From Occallatibacter riparius (lineage in GTDB: Bacteria > Acidobacteriota > Terriglobia > Terriglobales > Acidobacteriaceae): a stretch of DNA of 64,000 bases. The DNA lies in the NCBI RefSeq assembly GCF_025264625.1, contig NZ_CP093313.1, positions 124,001 to 188,000 on the forward strand, read 5' to 3'. Within the stretch, counting starts at the first letter, position 1; each line of letters opens with the position of its first letter. The notes under the pieces were generated by a model, which saw only the letters and a list, made by a program, of their open reading frames with translations, had not been told where the DNA came from and searched no databases. Of this stretch, positions 1 through 9,319 are shown piece by piece. The position numbers and the translations under genes are program-made.

Positions 1-137
1 AGTGGGGCATGACCGCCGGCAACCGACGGGCACGCTACTACAAACTGACAGCTGCGGGGCGGAAACAGCTGGTGATAGAGGTTTCGCAGTTTGAGCGCGT
101 AATGGGAGCCATTACACGGGTGATTCAGACGGCGTGA
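1..137 (+). CDS. PadR-family transcriptional regulator, C-terminal part
   Basis: The window opens inside this gene; reading from base 3 the last 44 residues end at TGA 135-137. They carry the end of a winged helix (the RRARYYKLTAAGRKQL stretch, which is the typical wing of PadR proteins) and a short C-terminal helix. PadR proteins are small cytoplasmic repressors. In Acidobacteria they commonly sit directly before an ADOP permease gene, as here, where the permease starts 11 bases downstream. The PadR gene at 21630 has the same wing motif and the same arrangement. Only the C-terminus is visible, so DNA-binding specificity cannot be judged. Confidence 0.8.
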   Translation, partial: WGMTAGNRRARYYKLTAAGRKQLVIEVSQFERVMGAITRVIQTA

Positions 138-148
138 GGAGATGAGCC

Positions 149-2884
149 ATGAGTGAGCCACGCGAGCTTTGGCGCCGAGTGCGTATGCTGTTTCATCGGC
201 GACGGTTTCAGGCGGATCTCGAAGAGGAGATGCGCCTGCACCTGGAGTTGAGAACGCAGGAGCATGCGGAGAATGGCCTGAGCGCAGAGGCAGCGCGACG
301 GATGGCTTATCGGAAATTTGGCAATCCGACCGTAATCAGGGAGAAGAGCTATAAGGCATGGGGATGGGAATGGCTGGAGAGCCTGGTGCAGGATGTGCGG
401 TTCGCGCTGCGGCAGTTGTGGAAGACGCCAGGGTTTACGGTGACTGCGATCCTGACGCTCGCGCTGGGCATTGGCGCGAATTCGGCGATCTTCACCCTGG
501 TAAACGCCGTGCTGCTGAAGGATCTTCCGGTAGTCGACCCTCAGTCTCTGGTGCGTTTGGGCGACTCCGACCAGTGCTGCGTGAATCGCGGTCCCGAAGA
601 CGGCAATAACTACTCGATCCACTCCACCGATACTTGGCACCGGTTCCAAAAGAATCCTGAGTTTGAGGAACTGGCTGCAATGCAGGCGGGGCTGAACGCG
701 CTGGTGGTGCGACGCGAGCACTCGGACGAGTCCGCACACTCGGTCAATGCGGAATTCGTCTCCGGCAACTACTTTCACATGTTCGGGCTGCGGACCGCTG
801 CTGGACGGCTGCTCCAGAACAGCGATGACGTGCAGGGCGCTCCGGCCACCGCCGTGATGAGCTATGCGCTGTGGGAGCGTGATTATGAGCGTGACCCCTC
901 AGTTGTTGGATCCATTTTCAGGGTCAACACCAACCCAGTGACTATCGTGGGCATCGCTCCGGAGCAGTTTTATGGCGATCGCATGCAGAGCACGCCGCCG
1001 GCGATTTATCTCCCTATCGAATCGATGTCGGCGATTCGAGGCAAGGACTACGTTGATGAGCCGGAAGCGCGGTGGCTCTACCTGATTGGCCGTGTGAAAC
1101 CGGGCACAGCGCTCGCTCAGCTGCAGGTGAAGCTCTCGGTCCAGTTGCGGCAGATGTTCGCCACAAACAAATTTTTCTCGGGTGCCCACCGCCCCTTGAT
1201 TGATCGCGTGCAGGTTCCTCTTACTCCGGGCGGTGCAGGCATCCAGAATATGCAGGATTCCTACCGGTCGAACCTGCATCTGCTGCAGTGGATCGCCGGG
1301 CTGGTGTTGTTGATTGCCTGCGCCAACGTCGCGAATCTTCTGCTGGTACGTGGCACGGGGCGCAGGATGGAGATGAGCCTGCGCACCGCGCTGGGTGCGG
1401 CTCGGGCGCGGATTGTGCGTCAGTTGCTTACAGAGAGCGTGCTTCTGGCATTGATCGGCGGCGTCTCTGCACTGGCGGTTTCGTATATCGGAGCGGAACT
1501 GCTGCTGAAGCTGGCTTTCCCGTCCTCGCAGGATCTGCCCATCCATGCGACTCCCTCGCCGACGGTGCTTGGATTTGCGATTGCGCTTTCGCTGGTCACC
1601 GGGGTGCTGTTCGGTGTCGCTCCGGCTTGGATCTCGGCGAGCGAACAGCCTGCGGATGTGCTGCGCAGCGGCTCGCGTACGACGACGGGAGGGATCTCGG
1701 TGCTTCAGCGCGCGCTGGTGGTGATACAGGCAGCGCTTTCGCTGGTGCTGCTGGTGGGTGCGGGTGTGTTTGCACAGAGCCTCAGCAAGCTCGAGCATCT
1801 AGACCTGAAGCTTGACTCCACCAACCGCTACATCGTTCACTTCGATCCGCAGTCTGCGGGCTATACTTCGGCGCAGTTGGCGGTTCTCTACCCGACGATC
1901 GAAGACCGCTTCCACCAGATTCCCGGTATGGTCAAGGTCGGTATCAGCACCTACACGCCGATGGAGATGTACAACGACAATATGAATGTCAGGATCCAGG
2001 GGAAACCGGATCCGGATCGAAGTTCGTCGTACGTATGGGTCAACTCGGAGTACTTTGACTCCGTAGGTACGCGCGTGGTCATGGGCCGCGGGTTCGCCGC
2101 GCAGGACACAACCAAGACGGCCGCTGTCGCGGTGGTTAACCAATCGTTCTTGAAGGCCTGCTTCAAGCCAGGGGAGAACCCGATCGGTACGCGCCTCGGA
2201 GGCACGAATTCGCCAGGCGATTTCGAGATCGTCGGTGTTGTGCAAGACACTACCTACGGCAGCGTGTATTGGAAGGACCACTCCATGTTCTTCCTTCGTC
2301 TGCTGCAGCGGCCGGCGGGGGACAAGAAGCCGACAAACTACGTGTTTGCCAGAGCGATTGTGCTGGAGACAGGCCAACCCATGGACAACATGGAGACGCT
2401 GGCGCGACAGACCCTTACCCGGATCAATCCGAACCTGTCTGTGGTGAAGTTCCAGACGTTCAGTTCGCAGATTGGAGAGCAGTTCACAGATGCGCGGATG
2501 CTCTCGCGGCTGATGACGCTCTTCGGCGCCCTCGCACTGCTGCTAGCGGCAGTCGGACTATACGGAGTTACCGCCTATGGGGTCGAGCGGCGCACGAGCG
2601 AGATCGGTGTGCGGATGGCCCTCGGCGCCGAGCGCGGTAGCGTCGTTGCGATGGTTCTGCGCGGCGCGATGCTGCAGACAGTGATTGGACTAGCGATTGG
2701 AGTGCCGGTGGCGTTCTACGGGGTAGCGCTGGTGAAGTCGCAACTTTATGAGATGAAGACGGTGAACTCCGGAGCACTGGCGGTGGCAATCGGAACTTTG
2801 CTAGCGACGGCGTGCGTCGCCGTATTGATACCGGCACGGCGTGCGGCCTCTGTCGATCCTGCGCGGGCGCTGCGGCAGGAGTAG
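149..2884 (+). CDS. ADOP-family ABC transporter permease (MacB/FtsX-like)
   Basis: A 911-residue inner-membrane protein of the acidobacterial duplicated orphan permease type. A short cytoplasmic N-terminal domain is followed by a first membrane segment near residues 94-122 ([12 protein letters not shown]), a MacB-like periplasmic core to about 370, three membrane segments between about 374 and 500 ([15 protein letters not shown]), a second periplasmic core, and a last FtsX block from about 785. No ATPase is encoded nearby, which is why the family is called orphan. Substrate is unknown; relatives of MacB export peptides or drugs, or act in mechanotransmission. The ATG is preceded by GAGGAG at seven bases. 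It follows a PadR gene and is probably co-transcribed with it. The frame is intact, unlike the second copy at 22008. Confidence 0.9.
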   Translation: MSEPRELWRRVRMLFHRRRFQADLEEEMRLHLELRTQEHAENGLSAEAARRMAYRKFGNPTVIREKSYKAWGWEWLESLVQDVRFALRQLWKTPGFTVTAILTLALGIGANSAIFTLVNAVLLKDLPVVDPQSLVRLGDSDQCCVNRGPEDGNNYSIHSTDTWHRFQKNPEFEELAAMQAGLNALVVRREHSDESAHSVNAEFVSGNYFHMFGLRTAAGRLLQNSDDVQGAPATAVMSYALWERDYERDPSVVGSIFRVNTNPVTIVGIAPEQFYGDRMQSTPPAIYLPIESMSAIRGKDYVDEPEARWLYLIGRVKPGTALAQLQVKLSVQLRQMFATNKFFSGAHRPLIDRVQVPLTPGGAGIQNMQDSYRSNLHLLQWIAGLVLLIACANVANLLLVRGTGRRMEMSLRTALGAARARIVRQLLTESVLLALIGGVSALAVSYIGAELLLKLAFPSSQDLPIHATPSPTVLGFAIALSLVTGVLFGVAPAWISASEQPADVLRSGSRTTTGGISVLQRALVVIQAALSLVLLVGAGVFAQSLSKLEHLDLKLDSTNRYIVHFDPQSAGYTSAQLAVLYPTIEDRFHQIPGMVKVGISTYTPMEMYNDNMNVRIQGKPDPDRSSSYVWVNSEYFDSVGTRVVMGRGFAAQDTTKTAAVAVVNQSFLKACFKPGENPIGTRLGGTNSPGDFEIVGVVQDTTYGSVYWKDHSMFFLRLLQRPAGDKKPTNYVFARAIVLETGQPMDNMETLARQTLTRINPNLSVVKFQTFSSQIGEQFTDARMLSRLMTLFGALALLLAAVGLYGVTAYGVERRTSEIGVRMALGAERGSVVAMVLRGAMLQTVIGLAIGVPVAFYGVALVKSQLYEMKTVNSGALAVAIGTLLATACVAVLIPARRAASVDPARALRQE

Positions 2885-3099
2885 AGGAGGTGTTCAAAAT
2901 GTATCACGGAGCGACGCAAAAGATACGCTGGTTTCATCTCCATCGATTACAAGATTTGCGCTGGATCTGCTGCATCTCCTTGCCAAATAACGACTCTCAA
3001 TTTGAATGTCAAGGGCAGCGCTCATCGAACGTGAATTCTGCGTCGATGGCAGGATAGCTATCGATAAACGGCTAGTCTCCATCTTTCCTCCGGTGGCCA

Positions 3100-3400
3100 G
3101 CGTGCGTATCACGGCCGACGCGCTCTCTTGATCAAACACTTCACGAGCGTCGCGGCATAAACCTCGATCACCGTCGCTCCATGCGTTTCGAGACCCAGCG
3201 CTGTAGATCTGGATGAACGGTATGGTCTTGCAGGCACAGAATGTACCAGGTGGGCTTCGATTCCAGGGAGTGCTCTGGAGCTTCTGCTGAGTGAAAAGGT
3301 CGGCGTGCGGCGGAAAATGCGTCGCCCAGACGAGCTTCTGCTCTTTGTCGGACAGATCTCCGCAGAAAATCTCGGTGCCATTCGGAAGCATCCAGGCATA
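3100..3400 (-). pseudogene. Alpha/beta hydrolase remnant, multiply frameshifted
   Basis: On the minus strand the C-terminal third of an alpha/beta hydrolase can be followed only by changing frame three times. One frame gives LSDKEQKLVWATHFPPHADL and STPWN. The next gives WYILCLQDHTVHPDLQRWVS, including the conserved W-Y-I-L strand and the acidic D of the H-P-D-L segment. Another gives GATVIEV, and the first frame returns with the last helix SAVIRTLA. In intact relatives these blocks are consecutive in one frame. The catalytic serine region upstream is not recognisable. This is a dead gene; overlapping plus-strand reading frames here are not convincing. Confidence 0.65.
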
Positions 3401-3440
3401 CCCGTCAGCGATCTCGACGCGAGAGAAGATATCCCAATGG

Positions 3441-4055
3441 CGAACGTCCTTCTTACGGTCGGCAGACGGCTTGGAGTGGAAATTGATCGGATGGAGATAG
3501 CACTGGAGAGATCAGAGGCATCTCCGCTTGATCAACCCGACGAAACCTTGCCGGACTAGGCCAGGCTCCTGCATTCTCGCCGCCGCGCATCGACACATGA
3601 TCCGCCATTCTCTAAAGCTCGATCCCTCGACTGTTACTAACAGGACGAGTCACTCAACCAGAGCGGTTGCGCGCACGCTGCCAAGTTCGGGCAGCAATCG
3701 CTAGTTGAAGCCAGGCGGAAGCCAAGCCCTTTCGTCCTCGGAGCAGCCGACCGCGAGGCTACTCGGGCTGGCAAGTCGACTAAAAACGGGCTTCTCGGAC
3801 ACTTGGCCCCGGGAATGCAAGCTGGCGCTGGGAAAGCGTTTCCTGAGCATGCCGCTCGACACGGGTGAAGACCGCATGTGCAGCGATGGCAGCCGGTTTA
3901 TGCACTTAGGCAACGATTACAGACAGTGTCACCTGGACCTTGCATCGACCTAGGGGTGGTCACGCTCTCTTGATTACTGAGATCGTGGCCGGAAGGGACT
4001 GAACCATTCAGACCAATGAACTCCTGCTGGCCTCAGGCCGATTCCACATCATTCC
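3441..4055. other. Intergenic stretch without recognisable gene
   Basis: Lies between the hydrolase remnant and the small membrane protein. A plus-strand open frame at 3705-3953 exists but shows no recognisable motif, no good ribosome-binding site and an uneven composition, so it is not called. I see no RNA gene or repeat. Confidence 0.4.
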
Positions 4056-4532
4056 TTACAGGGTGTGGCAAAACTGAAAATGCAGATATTCCTCGACGGC
4101 GATAAGGACCAGCGTCAGGACAGATAGGGTGATTTGGATCGCGTCCATGCGCTTCTGCTTGCTCGTTCGCTGCTGCCTGCGCCACTGAGCAGCGGGACGA
4201 TTCCGCAGTCGCCACGCATGGTACTGTACAGCGAGGGTTAGTAGAGAGCCAATCAAAGCGCCGAATAGCAGCGACAGCCTCAGCCAGGTAATCTCATGGA
4301 ACCTGTCGAGTGTCGCACCCAGTCCGACGGTCATCGCCAATGATCCGATACCCAGCATCAGGCGAACTCCGTTAATGGTCACGACCGCTGTGCAGACACT
4401 CTGCAGAATAGAAAAAAGGAAGCTGGAACCGACGATGACGATTCCAGTGCCGGGTTTCGACGCGGCGGTCTCATCGGAGATTAACTCCCTCTCCTGTGCA
4501 TCGAGCTCCGTTGACGTAACCCTTACGCTCAT
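4056..4532 (-). CDS. Small membrane protein of unknown function
   Basis: A 158-residue protein with a hydrophilic N-terminus of about 28 residues, then hydrophobic segments at roughly 30-52, 58-75, 83-105 and 130-148, so probably four membrane spans. A basic loop (RNRPAAQWRRQQRTSKQKR) lies before the last span, which places that loop in the cytoplasm by the positive-inside rule. The ATG at 4532 has GAGG six bases upstream. I do not recognise a family and no function can be assigned. It stands alone, with the divergent monooxygenase starting 250 bases away. Confidence 0.65.
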   Translation of the reverse strand: MSVRVTSTELDAQERELISDETAASKPGTGIVIVGSSFLFSILQSVCTAVVTINGVRLMLGIGSLAMTVGLGATLDRFHEITWLRLSLLFGALIGSLLTLAVQYHAWRLRNRPAAQWRRQQRTSKQKRMDAIQITLSVLTLVLIAVEEYLHFQFCHTL

Positions 4533-4782
4533 CCAATACCTCGGCCGAATCGCTTGCGGCTTGCTACATCATAACCCTTGCCGGAGAGCTGATGCGTGAG
4601 GAGCGCGGTGAACAGATTGCTGCAAACGCGCTTCGACGATCTTCGTTGAATGGTGTAACCATCTCGCCCCGTCCGCTTCTAACCCAGAAAGGTGTGCTTT
4701 CTTCACGAGAAGAGCACGCGTTCCAACACATGAAGATTCTGTGCGATAACGATTAGCAACGGCATAAACAAGGAGTGGATAG

Positions 4783-5079
4783 ATGAACCGATTCGGAATA
4801 CTGGTGACCCTGCAGGCAAGACCTGGAAGAGAGAGTGACGTAGAACAGTTCCTCAAGTCTGCGCTTCCTCTCGTCGAAGCTGAAACCGGCACGACTACAT
4901 GGTTTGCGATCAGGATTGGACCATCGATGTTCGGCATCTTTGACACATTCAAAGACGAAGCGGGAAGAGCAACTCACCTGAGCGGAGAGGTCGCGAAGGC
5001 TCTCCTTGCCCGCGCCGACGAACTCTTCGTCACCGCTCCGGATATCAAGACAGTGGATATCTTGGCTGAAAAGCTGTAG
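4783..5079 (+). CDS. ABM-fold putative quinol monooxygenase
   Basis: A 98-residue protein of the antibiotic biosynthesis monooxygenase family (ferredoxin-like dimeric alpha/beta fold). It starts with the typical first strand (FGILVTLQARPGRESDVEQF) and contains the central TTWFAIRIG strand, the FGIFDTF strand and a C-terminal helix rich in Ala and Glu. Family members oxidise quinols or other small aromatics without a cofactor, but many have no known substrate. ATG is preceded by AAGGAG at seven bases. No operon partner is evident; the next gene on the plus strand is far away. Confidence 0.8.
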   Translation: MNRFGILVTLQARPGRESDVEQFLKSALPLVEAETGTTTWFAIRIGPSMFGIFDTFKDEAGRATHLSGEVAKALLARADELFVTAPDIKTVDILAEKL

Positions 5080-5402
5080 AGCGAGAAGCAGTTTTGGAGT
5101 AACCGGCGGTCAGTGACACCGGTGAGTTCGAGCAACACCCGCCTCTCGCCGGTAACCCTGGTGTAATGTGTCCTTGGAAAGAAGCTTTTGAGACGAGGCT
5201 TTTCAAGTTCCTGTTTGATCCACAGCTCAGGATCGCCCGTTCCCACCTCTCGAATCGGCGCGAAAGTGAGAGGCGTGAAGAGCGTAATGATCAAGATCGA
5301 AAAAAGAAGAGTGAGCCGAGAGGTTTGGATGGCCATGGTTTCATTAGAGGGCAAAATAAGGCTGCGGCGATGGTGCGTGGCGCAGCCTTCTGTACAGGGA
5401 AT
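5080..5402. other. Intergenic stretch, possible minus-strand leader peptide only
   Basis: Between the monooxygenase and the redoxin remnant. A minus-strand frame starting at about 5336 would encode a hydrophobic, signal-like N-terminus but runs into the 3' end of the convergent monooxygenase gene, so it is not called. Nothing else is recognised. Confidence 0.35.
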
Positions 5403-5975
5403 TTAATTCGCAGCGAGGTGATCGAGTGCATCGTGAGCCGACTGGCAATCTCCGTGGCTGTGGCTGATCTTCTCGAAGGCGATCATGCCTTTCTTGTCGA
5501 GAATGAACGTCGAGGGGTAAGCCGTCTCCTGCGGCGCATCCCGACGTAGCGCGTAGAGGTTTGTCATCTTGTAGTCTGAGTCGGTTACGAGCACTATGTT
5601 TGCAGGAAGCTCAGGCTGCTTCGCCAGGAACTCTTTGGCATGCTGGTCGAGGTCAACGGGCGGACCGGGATAGACCAGGAGGACCTTAGTATGCTTGGCT
5701 GCGAAGTCCAACGCGTAATCTACAAAATCGTGAACCTGCTTCACGCAATAAGGGCATTGGTAACCGGGGAAGCCGCGCAGCAAACCAAGACCAAACCCTG
5801 CCTCTGGACCTCCTTGGGTAATTGAACGGTGTTGCCGGTCGGTGTAGTCAGGGTAAAGTCAGCAGCTTTTGCGCCCACTGCCGGCTTTTGGGCGAAAGCA
5901 ATCGTCCCAAATATCGAAGTCACAAAGGCCAGAACGACGAGTGAGGCCTGCCGGAAAAACAGGCGAGTGAATGTG
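5403..5975 (-). pseudogene. Redoxin/peroxiredoxin-like protein, one-base frameshift
   Basis: Thioredoxin-fold exported redoxin split over two frames. The upstream part (to about 5765) reads a signal-like segment, then KPAVGAKAADFTLTTPTGN and GLVLV. The downstream part reads LLRGFPGYQCPYCVKQV with the C-P-Y-C active site, followed by the rest of the fold to residue AAN. Adding one T to the run of three T (minus strand, near 5769-5771) joins them without loss, so a single-base deletion is the defect. The start is also unclear: a strong AGGAGG (minus strand, 5986-5981) is not followed by an in-frame ATG, and the first in-frame GTG is at 5923 inside the signal peptide. Either sequencing error or real inactivation is possible. 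Confidence 0.75.
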
Positions 5976-6159
5976 CTGAACCTCCTAAGATGAAACCGGA
6001 TGCTGACATTGTGGGACGCTTCCGAGCCTGGATAGCCCTAAGACATCAGAGGGCGGAAGGTTACAGCTTCTTTTCAAGGAGCGTCCATGTTCAATCCAGT
6101 CTGTAATCGTCGAGCTGAGAGGTGGCCATCAGGAAGCAATAAAAAACGAAGGAATGCCT

Positions 6160-7068
6160 CTACATCACAGAAGTCGCTTGATGTTCAGAAATGGCTTCAG
6201 TGGTGCAAAACCAGCCGAGCTTTGAGGCATGAGCAAAACACTGTTGGACCAGAGCTGCTTGTTCATCTGGTTTCAAGCGACTTTTGGCAAATCCCGATGC
6301 GATCGCATCGGCAACGGAAGAACCTTCTCGGAATGCACTCAGTATGAGGAAAGTCTCCCGCTCAATCCTGCGGTAGTAGACTGAATCGTCGAAACGATGC
6401 ACAGCAAGGTAAACACGCTGCTGGCGCATCGATGGAAGCTTCATTCGATACTGCGTATCTTTCTGGCTCGTCGCACTGCTCACGATATCGGTCTCGGGCA
6501 TTCCCTTCTTTACTGCCAGGACAAGGGTGTCGACCGGATACGTGAGTTCGAGAAGTTGCAGATGAGGCTGCAGGAAAAGCCGGGAGTCGGGCCCGATCGT
6601 CTCAACTTCTTCAGCCGTCAATGGCTCCAGGCGTTTACTGTCAAAGGCGTCGACATATGCCCATTCGAGCTTCGCCACATCAACCGCGAGCTTATGACGC
6701 TTGCCCACGAGTTCTGGATGATCGACCAGAAAGGCAGGCAGCTTTGCTCCCAGATCCCGCAGCGTCCAAGATGTCGAGGGATGCGCGTGCAGGTAGGCGA
6801 CTATGAGTGATTCGAAGCGTTTCGGCCCCAACACAGCGTTCAAGCTTGGATAGTCTTCAGAGACCGCGCTCATCAGGCGAAACCAGTACTGCCGGTTGTA
6901 GATCTCAAGACGCTCAAATGAAGAGAGTCGTGAGTTCGGTGCGATGTAGCTTGCTGCCAGCTCTTCGGTGGAACTGCCGTCCTCAGTGGTCTGCTGCATC
7001 TCATAAGCCGCCGTCAGCGGGCGGCGAACATCTTCTGCCATCCTGCGTTGAAGGTCGAGAAGGTTCAT
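6160..7068 (-). CDS. bufC: BufC/HvfC-type DNA-binding-domain (DUF2063) protein
   Basis: A 302-residue cytoplasmic protein with the DUF2063 N-terminal domain (LLDLQRRMAEDVRRPL, then YNRQYWFRLM and SEDYPSLNAVLG, about residues 3-110), followed by a winged-helix-like C-terminal half. In characterised systems BufC partners the iron enzyme BufB (MNIO, DUF692) and presents the peptide substrate, although the family was once named DNA-binding. The start codon overlaps the end of bufB by four bases (ATGA), which indicates translational coupling. It is the last gene of the bufABC operon. Full length for the family. Confidence 0.88.
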   Translation of the reverse strand: MNLLDLQRRMAEDVRRPLTAAYEMQQTTEDGSSTEELAASYIAPNSRLSSFERLEIYNRQYWFRLMSAVSEDYPSLNAVLGPKRFESLIVAYLHAHPSTSWTLRDLGAKLPAFLVDHPELVGKRHKLAVDVAKLEWAYVDAFDSKRLEPLTAEEVETIGPDSRLFLQPHLQLLELTYPVDTLVLAVKKGMPETDIVSSATSQKDTQYRMKLPSMRQQRVYLAVHRFDDSVYYRRIERETFLILSAFREGSSVADAIASGFAKSRLKPDEQAALVQQCFAHASKLGWFCTTEAISEHQATSVM

Positions 7069-7946
7069 ACAAAGGCCTCCTCAAACAAGGGCCGTCCATT
7101 TGGCACAACTGGCGACTCCGACAACAGAAATCGATTGGCTTTCAACGCCTCGGCATGAACCTCTTCAAATGACGGAATGCTGTCGTCCCACTCCAGCAAA
7201 GTAGCCGTTGGTCCGCAACGCTCGATCGCGCGCGCGTAGAGTGCCCACACAGGGTCAAGCACGGGATGATCGTGTGTATCGAGGGTGTAACGTTCAAACT
7301 TGGAGTGCCCCGCAATGTGAATCTGTGCCACACGTTCGACTGGAATGGCATTCACGTAGTCGAATGGATTGAATTCGTGATTCTGCGAGGAAACATAGAT
7401 GTTATTTACATCCAGCAGAATTCCGCAATCAGCAGCGTGGACAACCTCATTCAGAAATTCCCACTCGGTCATCTCAGAGTCGTGATACTCCGCATAGCTG
7501 CTCACGTTCTCTACCGCGACCGGAATCTCCAGATAATCCTGTACCTGACGCACGCGCTCAGCGGTGATGCGAGCCGCCTCGAACGTATACGGGAGGGGCA
7601 ACAAGTCGTGTGTATAGCGTCCGTCGACGCTGCCCCAGCAGAGATGATCAGAGAGCCAGGGCGTATTAGTGCGCCGCGTCAGCTCCTTAATGCGTTTCAG
7701 GTGATCCCGATGCAGCGGCTGGGCGCTTCCGAAGTACATCGATACACCGTGCTGAACCACGCGGTACTGGTCAAGAATCTGATCGAGGATCTTGAGAGGG
7801 CGGCCACCGTCGACCATGTAGTTCTCCGAGATGATCTCAAACCAATCGACCACTGGCTTCTTCGTGAGGATGTGATCGTAATGCGGCACTCTCAGGCCAA
7901 TGCCGACTCCGTAGTCGGTAAATCCATTGAAGCGATTGGCTGGCAT
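7065..7946 (-). CDS. bufB: BufB, multinuclear non-haem iron enzyme (MNIO, DUF692)
   Basis: A 293-residue TIM-barrel protein of the DUF692/MNIO family. The N-terminus GVGIGLRVPHYDHIL and the repeated acidic and histidine metal ligands are visible: WFEIISENYM, VENVSSY, DVNNIYVSSQNH, IHIAGH, DTHDHPV and LLEWD. MNIO enzymes use two or three iron ions to modify cysteines of a ribosomally made peptide; for bufferins the product is a thiooxazole that binds copper. The peptide precursor is encoded 77 bases upstream and the partner BufC directly downstream. ATG at 7946 has GGGAG at six bases. Confidence in family is high; the exact modification here is inferred. Confidence 0.92.
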   Translation of the reverse strand: MPANRFNGFTDYGVGIGLRVPHYDHILTKKPVVDWFEIISENYMVDGGRPLKILDQILDQYRVVQHGVSMYFGSAQPLHRDHLKRIKELTRRTNTPWLSDHLCWGSVDGRYTHDLLPLPYTFEAARITAERVRQVQDYLEIPVAVENVSSYAEYHDSEMTEWEFLNEVVHAADCGILLDVNNIYVSSQNHEFNPFDYVNAIPVERVAQIHIAGHSKFERYTLDTHDHPVLDPVWALYARAIERCGPTATLLEWDDSIPSFEEVHAEALKANRFLLSESPVVPNGRPLFEEAFV

Positions 7947-8023
7947 GTGTTCTCCCGGCTTCTCTGCTTTGTCGGTTGGTAGGAGGTCCGCAGCAAATGC
8001 CAGACCCCCTACACTGGGAAGGA

Positions 8024-8317
8024 TTAGCTCTTCGGCTTGGAACCGTCGGTGGCGCAGGCTCCCTGTCCCTTGCAGGCGTTCTTGCCAGCGTGCTTCTTGT
8101 CGCCGCCGCCCTGTCCCTTGCAGTCGTTCTGCCCCTTACAGGCATGCTTGGGGAGCGTCTTCTGGTCATCCGCTGCCATGACACCGACGACTGCGGAGAG
8201 GCTGGAGGCCCCCGCGTGGCCGGAGACGGGCTGAGCGCTAAGACGGGCTGTGGTTCCACCGAGGAGGCCGGCGAAAGCCGCCGCCAGTGCGAGATTGCTT
8301 ACCGTATTGGTCTTCAT
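8024..8317 (-). CDS. bufA: BufA-type bufferin precursor, secreted Cys-rich peptide
   Basis: A 97-residue precursor with a signal peptide (LALAAAFAGLLGGTTARLSAQ), a spacer, and a cysteine-rich tail holding exactly four Cys in two repeats of the form CKGQxxC (CKGQNDC and CKGQGAC), separated by a Lys/Gly-rich linker. This resembles the Buf2-type bufferins, whose cysteines are modified by BufB before export and then sequester copper in the periplasm. ATG is preceded by AAAGGAA at six bases. It is the first gene of bufABC and is expected to be induced by metal stress through the adjacent ECF sigma factor. Two modules is a short version of the repeat region. Confidence 0.85.
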   Translation of the reverse strand: MKTNTVSNLALAAAFAGLLGGTTARLSAQPVSGHAGASSLSAVVGVMAADDQKTLPKHACKGQNDCKGQGGGDKKHAGKNACKGQGACATDGSKPKS

Positions 8318-8374
8318 GAAGAGTTCCTTTCGGGTTAGGCCAGGGCGTCTGGCGGGTTGAGAGTGTTATGACCA

Positions 8375-8408
8375 TAAGGGAGTCCGACCTGGGAGAACCT
8401 CTCCCTTA
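8375..8408. repeat. 8-bp inverted repeat upstream of bufA
   Basis: TAAGGGAG (8375-8382) and CTCCCTTA (8401-8408) are perfectly complementary with an 18-base loop. It lies in the 168-base gap between the DUF1223 gene and bufA on the same strand, so it could end the upstream transcript or form part of the bufA leader. No U-run follows on the minus strand, so a simple intrinsic terminator is doubtful. Confidence 0.4.
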
Positions 8409-8485
8409 CGCTTTCGGGCGCATGTCTGAAGCATTCGGTCACACAAAGTTACAAGTGGTTTTGAAAATTCGGAACGAGTGAATTG

Positions 8486-9262
8486 CTAGAGAGGCAGCGT
8501 CTCAGCACCCACAATGGCTCCCTGATGCGGCTCCTGCGCGAAGAGGATCAGGTGATGCGCCGCACGGCCAATCTGAAATCCGTCAGGGACAGCAATATGA
8601 ATGGAGTGTTGCGCATCGTCCTTCACGGTAGCTATGCGGCTTAGAAACCGGGCGACGGAGACATGCTGGAGTGAGCGCCCGGAGTTCTCCCCACGGAGTA
8701 CGTTCGAACGATCACTGTCATCTGTAAGAACCGCGATGACATCCAGAGATTTCGATACAGGGGCACTCAGCGAAAATGTCACGTCCAGGACTGACGTGTT
8801 ATGAGACGACGAGATAATGTGAAGAGCTACATGGCTGCGTCGAGAGTCCTCTTCGAGCGCTCGCTTGAGTGCAGACCCGTCACTGCCCACGAACTGGTCC
8901 CGCCCATTCACGACCATCTGGGGGGTATATGAGCCTTCCGGGGACAGGCGCGAAGCGTACGCGCTCTGCCTGGCGGTGAAGGCAGGTAAAGAATAAGGGT
9001 CCTTCCAGCCCAATTCATTCCAATAAGTCACGTGCTCACTGATGCCGACGATGAGCTGCTTGTGCGAGGTCTGCTTTAGATTGATTTGCTGCAGGAGCAT
9101 GTCGGCTGGTGGGCAGCTCGAACACCCCTCGGATGTGAACAACTCCACAATGGCGACTGACGCCGGCTTTTCCACGCTCGGACTCTGGGCGCTTACATGC
9201 CCCGAGCTCATATTTAGAGCGAATGCAACAAAGGACAGCGTGTATGCTGCGTGGGATCGCAT
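8486..9262 (-). CDS. Secreted thioredoxin-like DUF1223 protein
   Basis: A 258-residue exported protein. The start is taken at ATG 9262 because AGGAGG lies six bases upstream, although the frame is open further. A signal peptide (AYTLSFVAFALNM) is followed by the DUF1223 thioredoxin-like fold, with VELFTSEGCSSCPPAD carrying a C-x-x-C pair near the N-terminus, and the typical EHVTYWNELGWKDPYS and YTPQMVVNGRDQFVGS motifs. A role in periplasmic thiol or copper handling is plausible from the context: same strand as bufABC, divergent from DoxX and the ECF sigma factor. The biochemical function of DUF1223 is not established. Confidence 0.85.
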   Translation of the reverse strand: MRSHAAYTLSFVAFALNMSSGHVSAQSPSVEKPASVAIVELFTSEGCSSCPPADMLLQQINLKQTSHKQLIVGISEHVTYWNELGWKDPYSLPAFTARQSAYASRLSPEGSYTPQMVVNGRDQFVGSDGSALKRALEEDSRRSHVALHIISSSHNTSVLDVTFSLSAPVSKSLDVIAVLTDDSDRSNVLRGENSGRSLQHVSVARFLSRIATVKDDAQHSIHIAVPDGFQIGRAAHHLILFAQEPHQGAIVGAETLPL

Positions 9263-9291
9263 CGAAGACCTCCTGCTTTCTGCGCCCGTCT

Positions 9292-9319
9292 GACGTGCCA
9301 CGTCACCATTGGTTACAAC
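9292..9319 (-). promoter_or_regulatory. Candidate ECF promoter of the DUF1223/buf side
   Basis: On the minus strand GTTGTAACC (9319-9311) is followed 15 bases after GTAACC by CGTC, which fits the usual -35 (AAC-containing) and -10 (CGTC) boxes of ECF sigma factors. It lies about 30 bases upstream of the DUF1223 start. The adjacent sigma factor gene makes autoregulated expression of the island likely. Inferred from motif and spacing only. Confidence 0.5.

Noticed and set aside
3305..3559. Plus-strand 84-codon frame
   Set aside because: It overlaps the hydrolase remnant, which is supported by conserved blocks on the other strand, and has no recognisable motif.
3705..3953. Plus-strand 82-codon frame in the gap after the hydrolase remnant
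   Set aside because: No motif, no ribosome-binding site and an antisense frame of equal length; probably chance.
4974..5336. Minus-strand frame with a hydrophobic, signal-like N-terminus
   Set aside because: It runs antiparallel into the well-supported monooxygenase gene for about 100 bases, has no ribosome-binding site and loses any protein-like character after the first 40 residues.
8375..8408. Inverted repeat as a riboswitch or intrinsic terminator before bufA
   Set aside because: No U-run and no known riboswitch core; it is listed only as a repeat.
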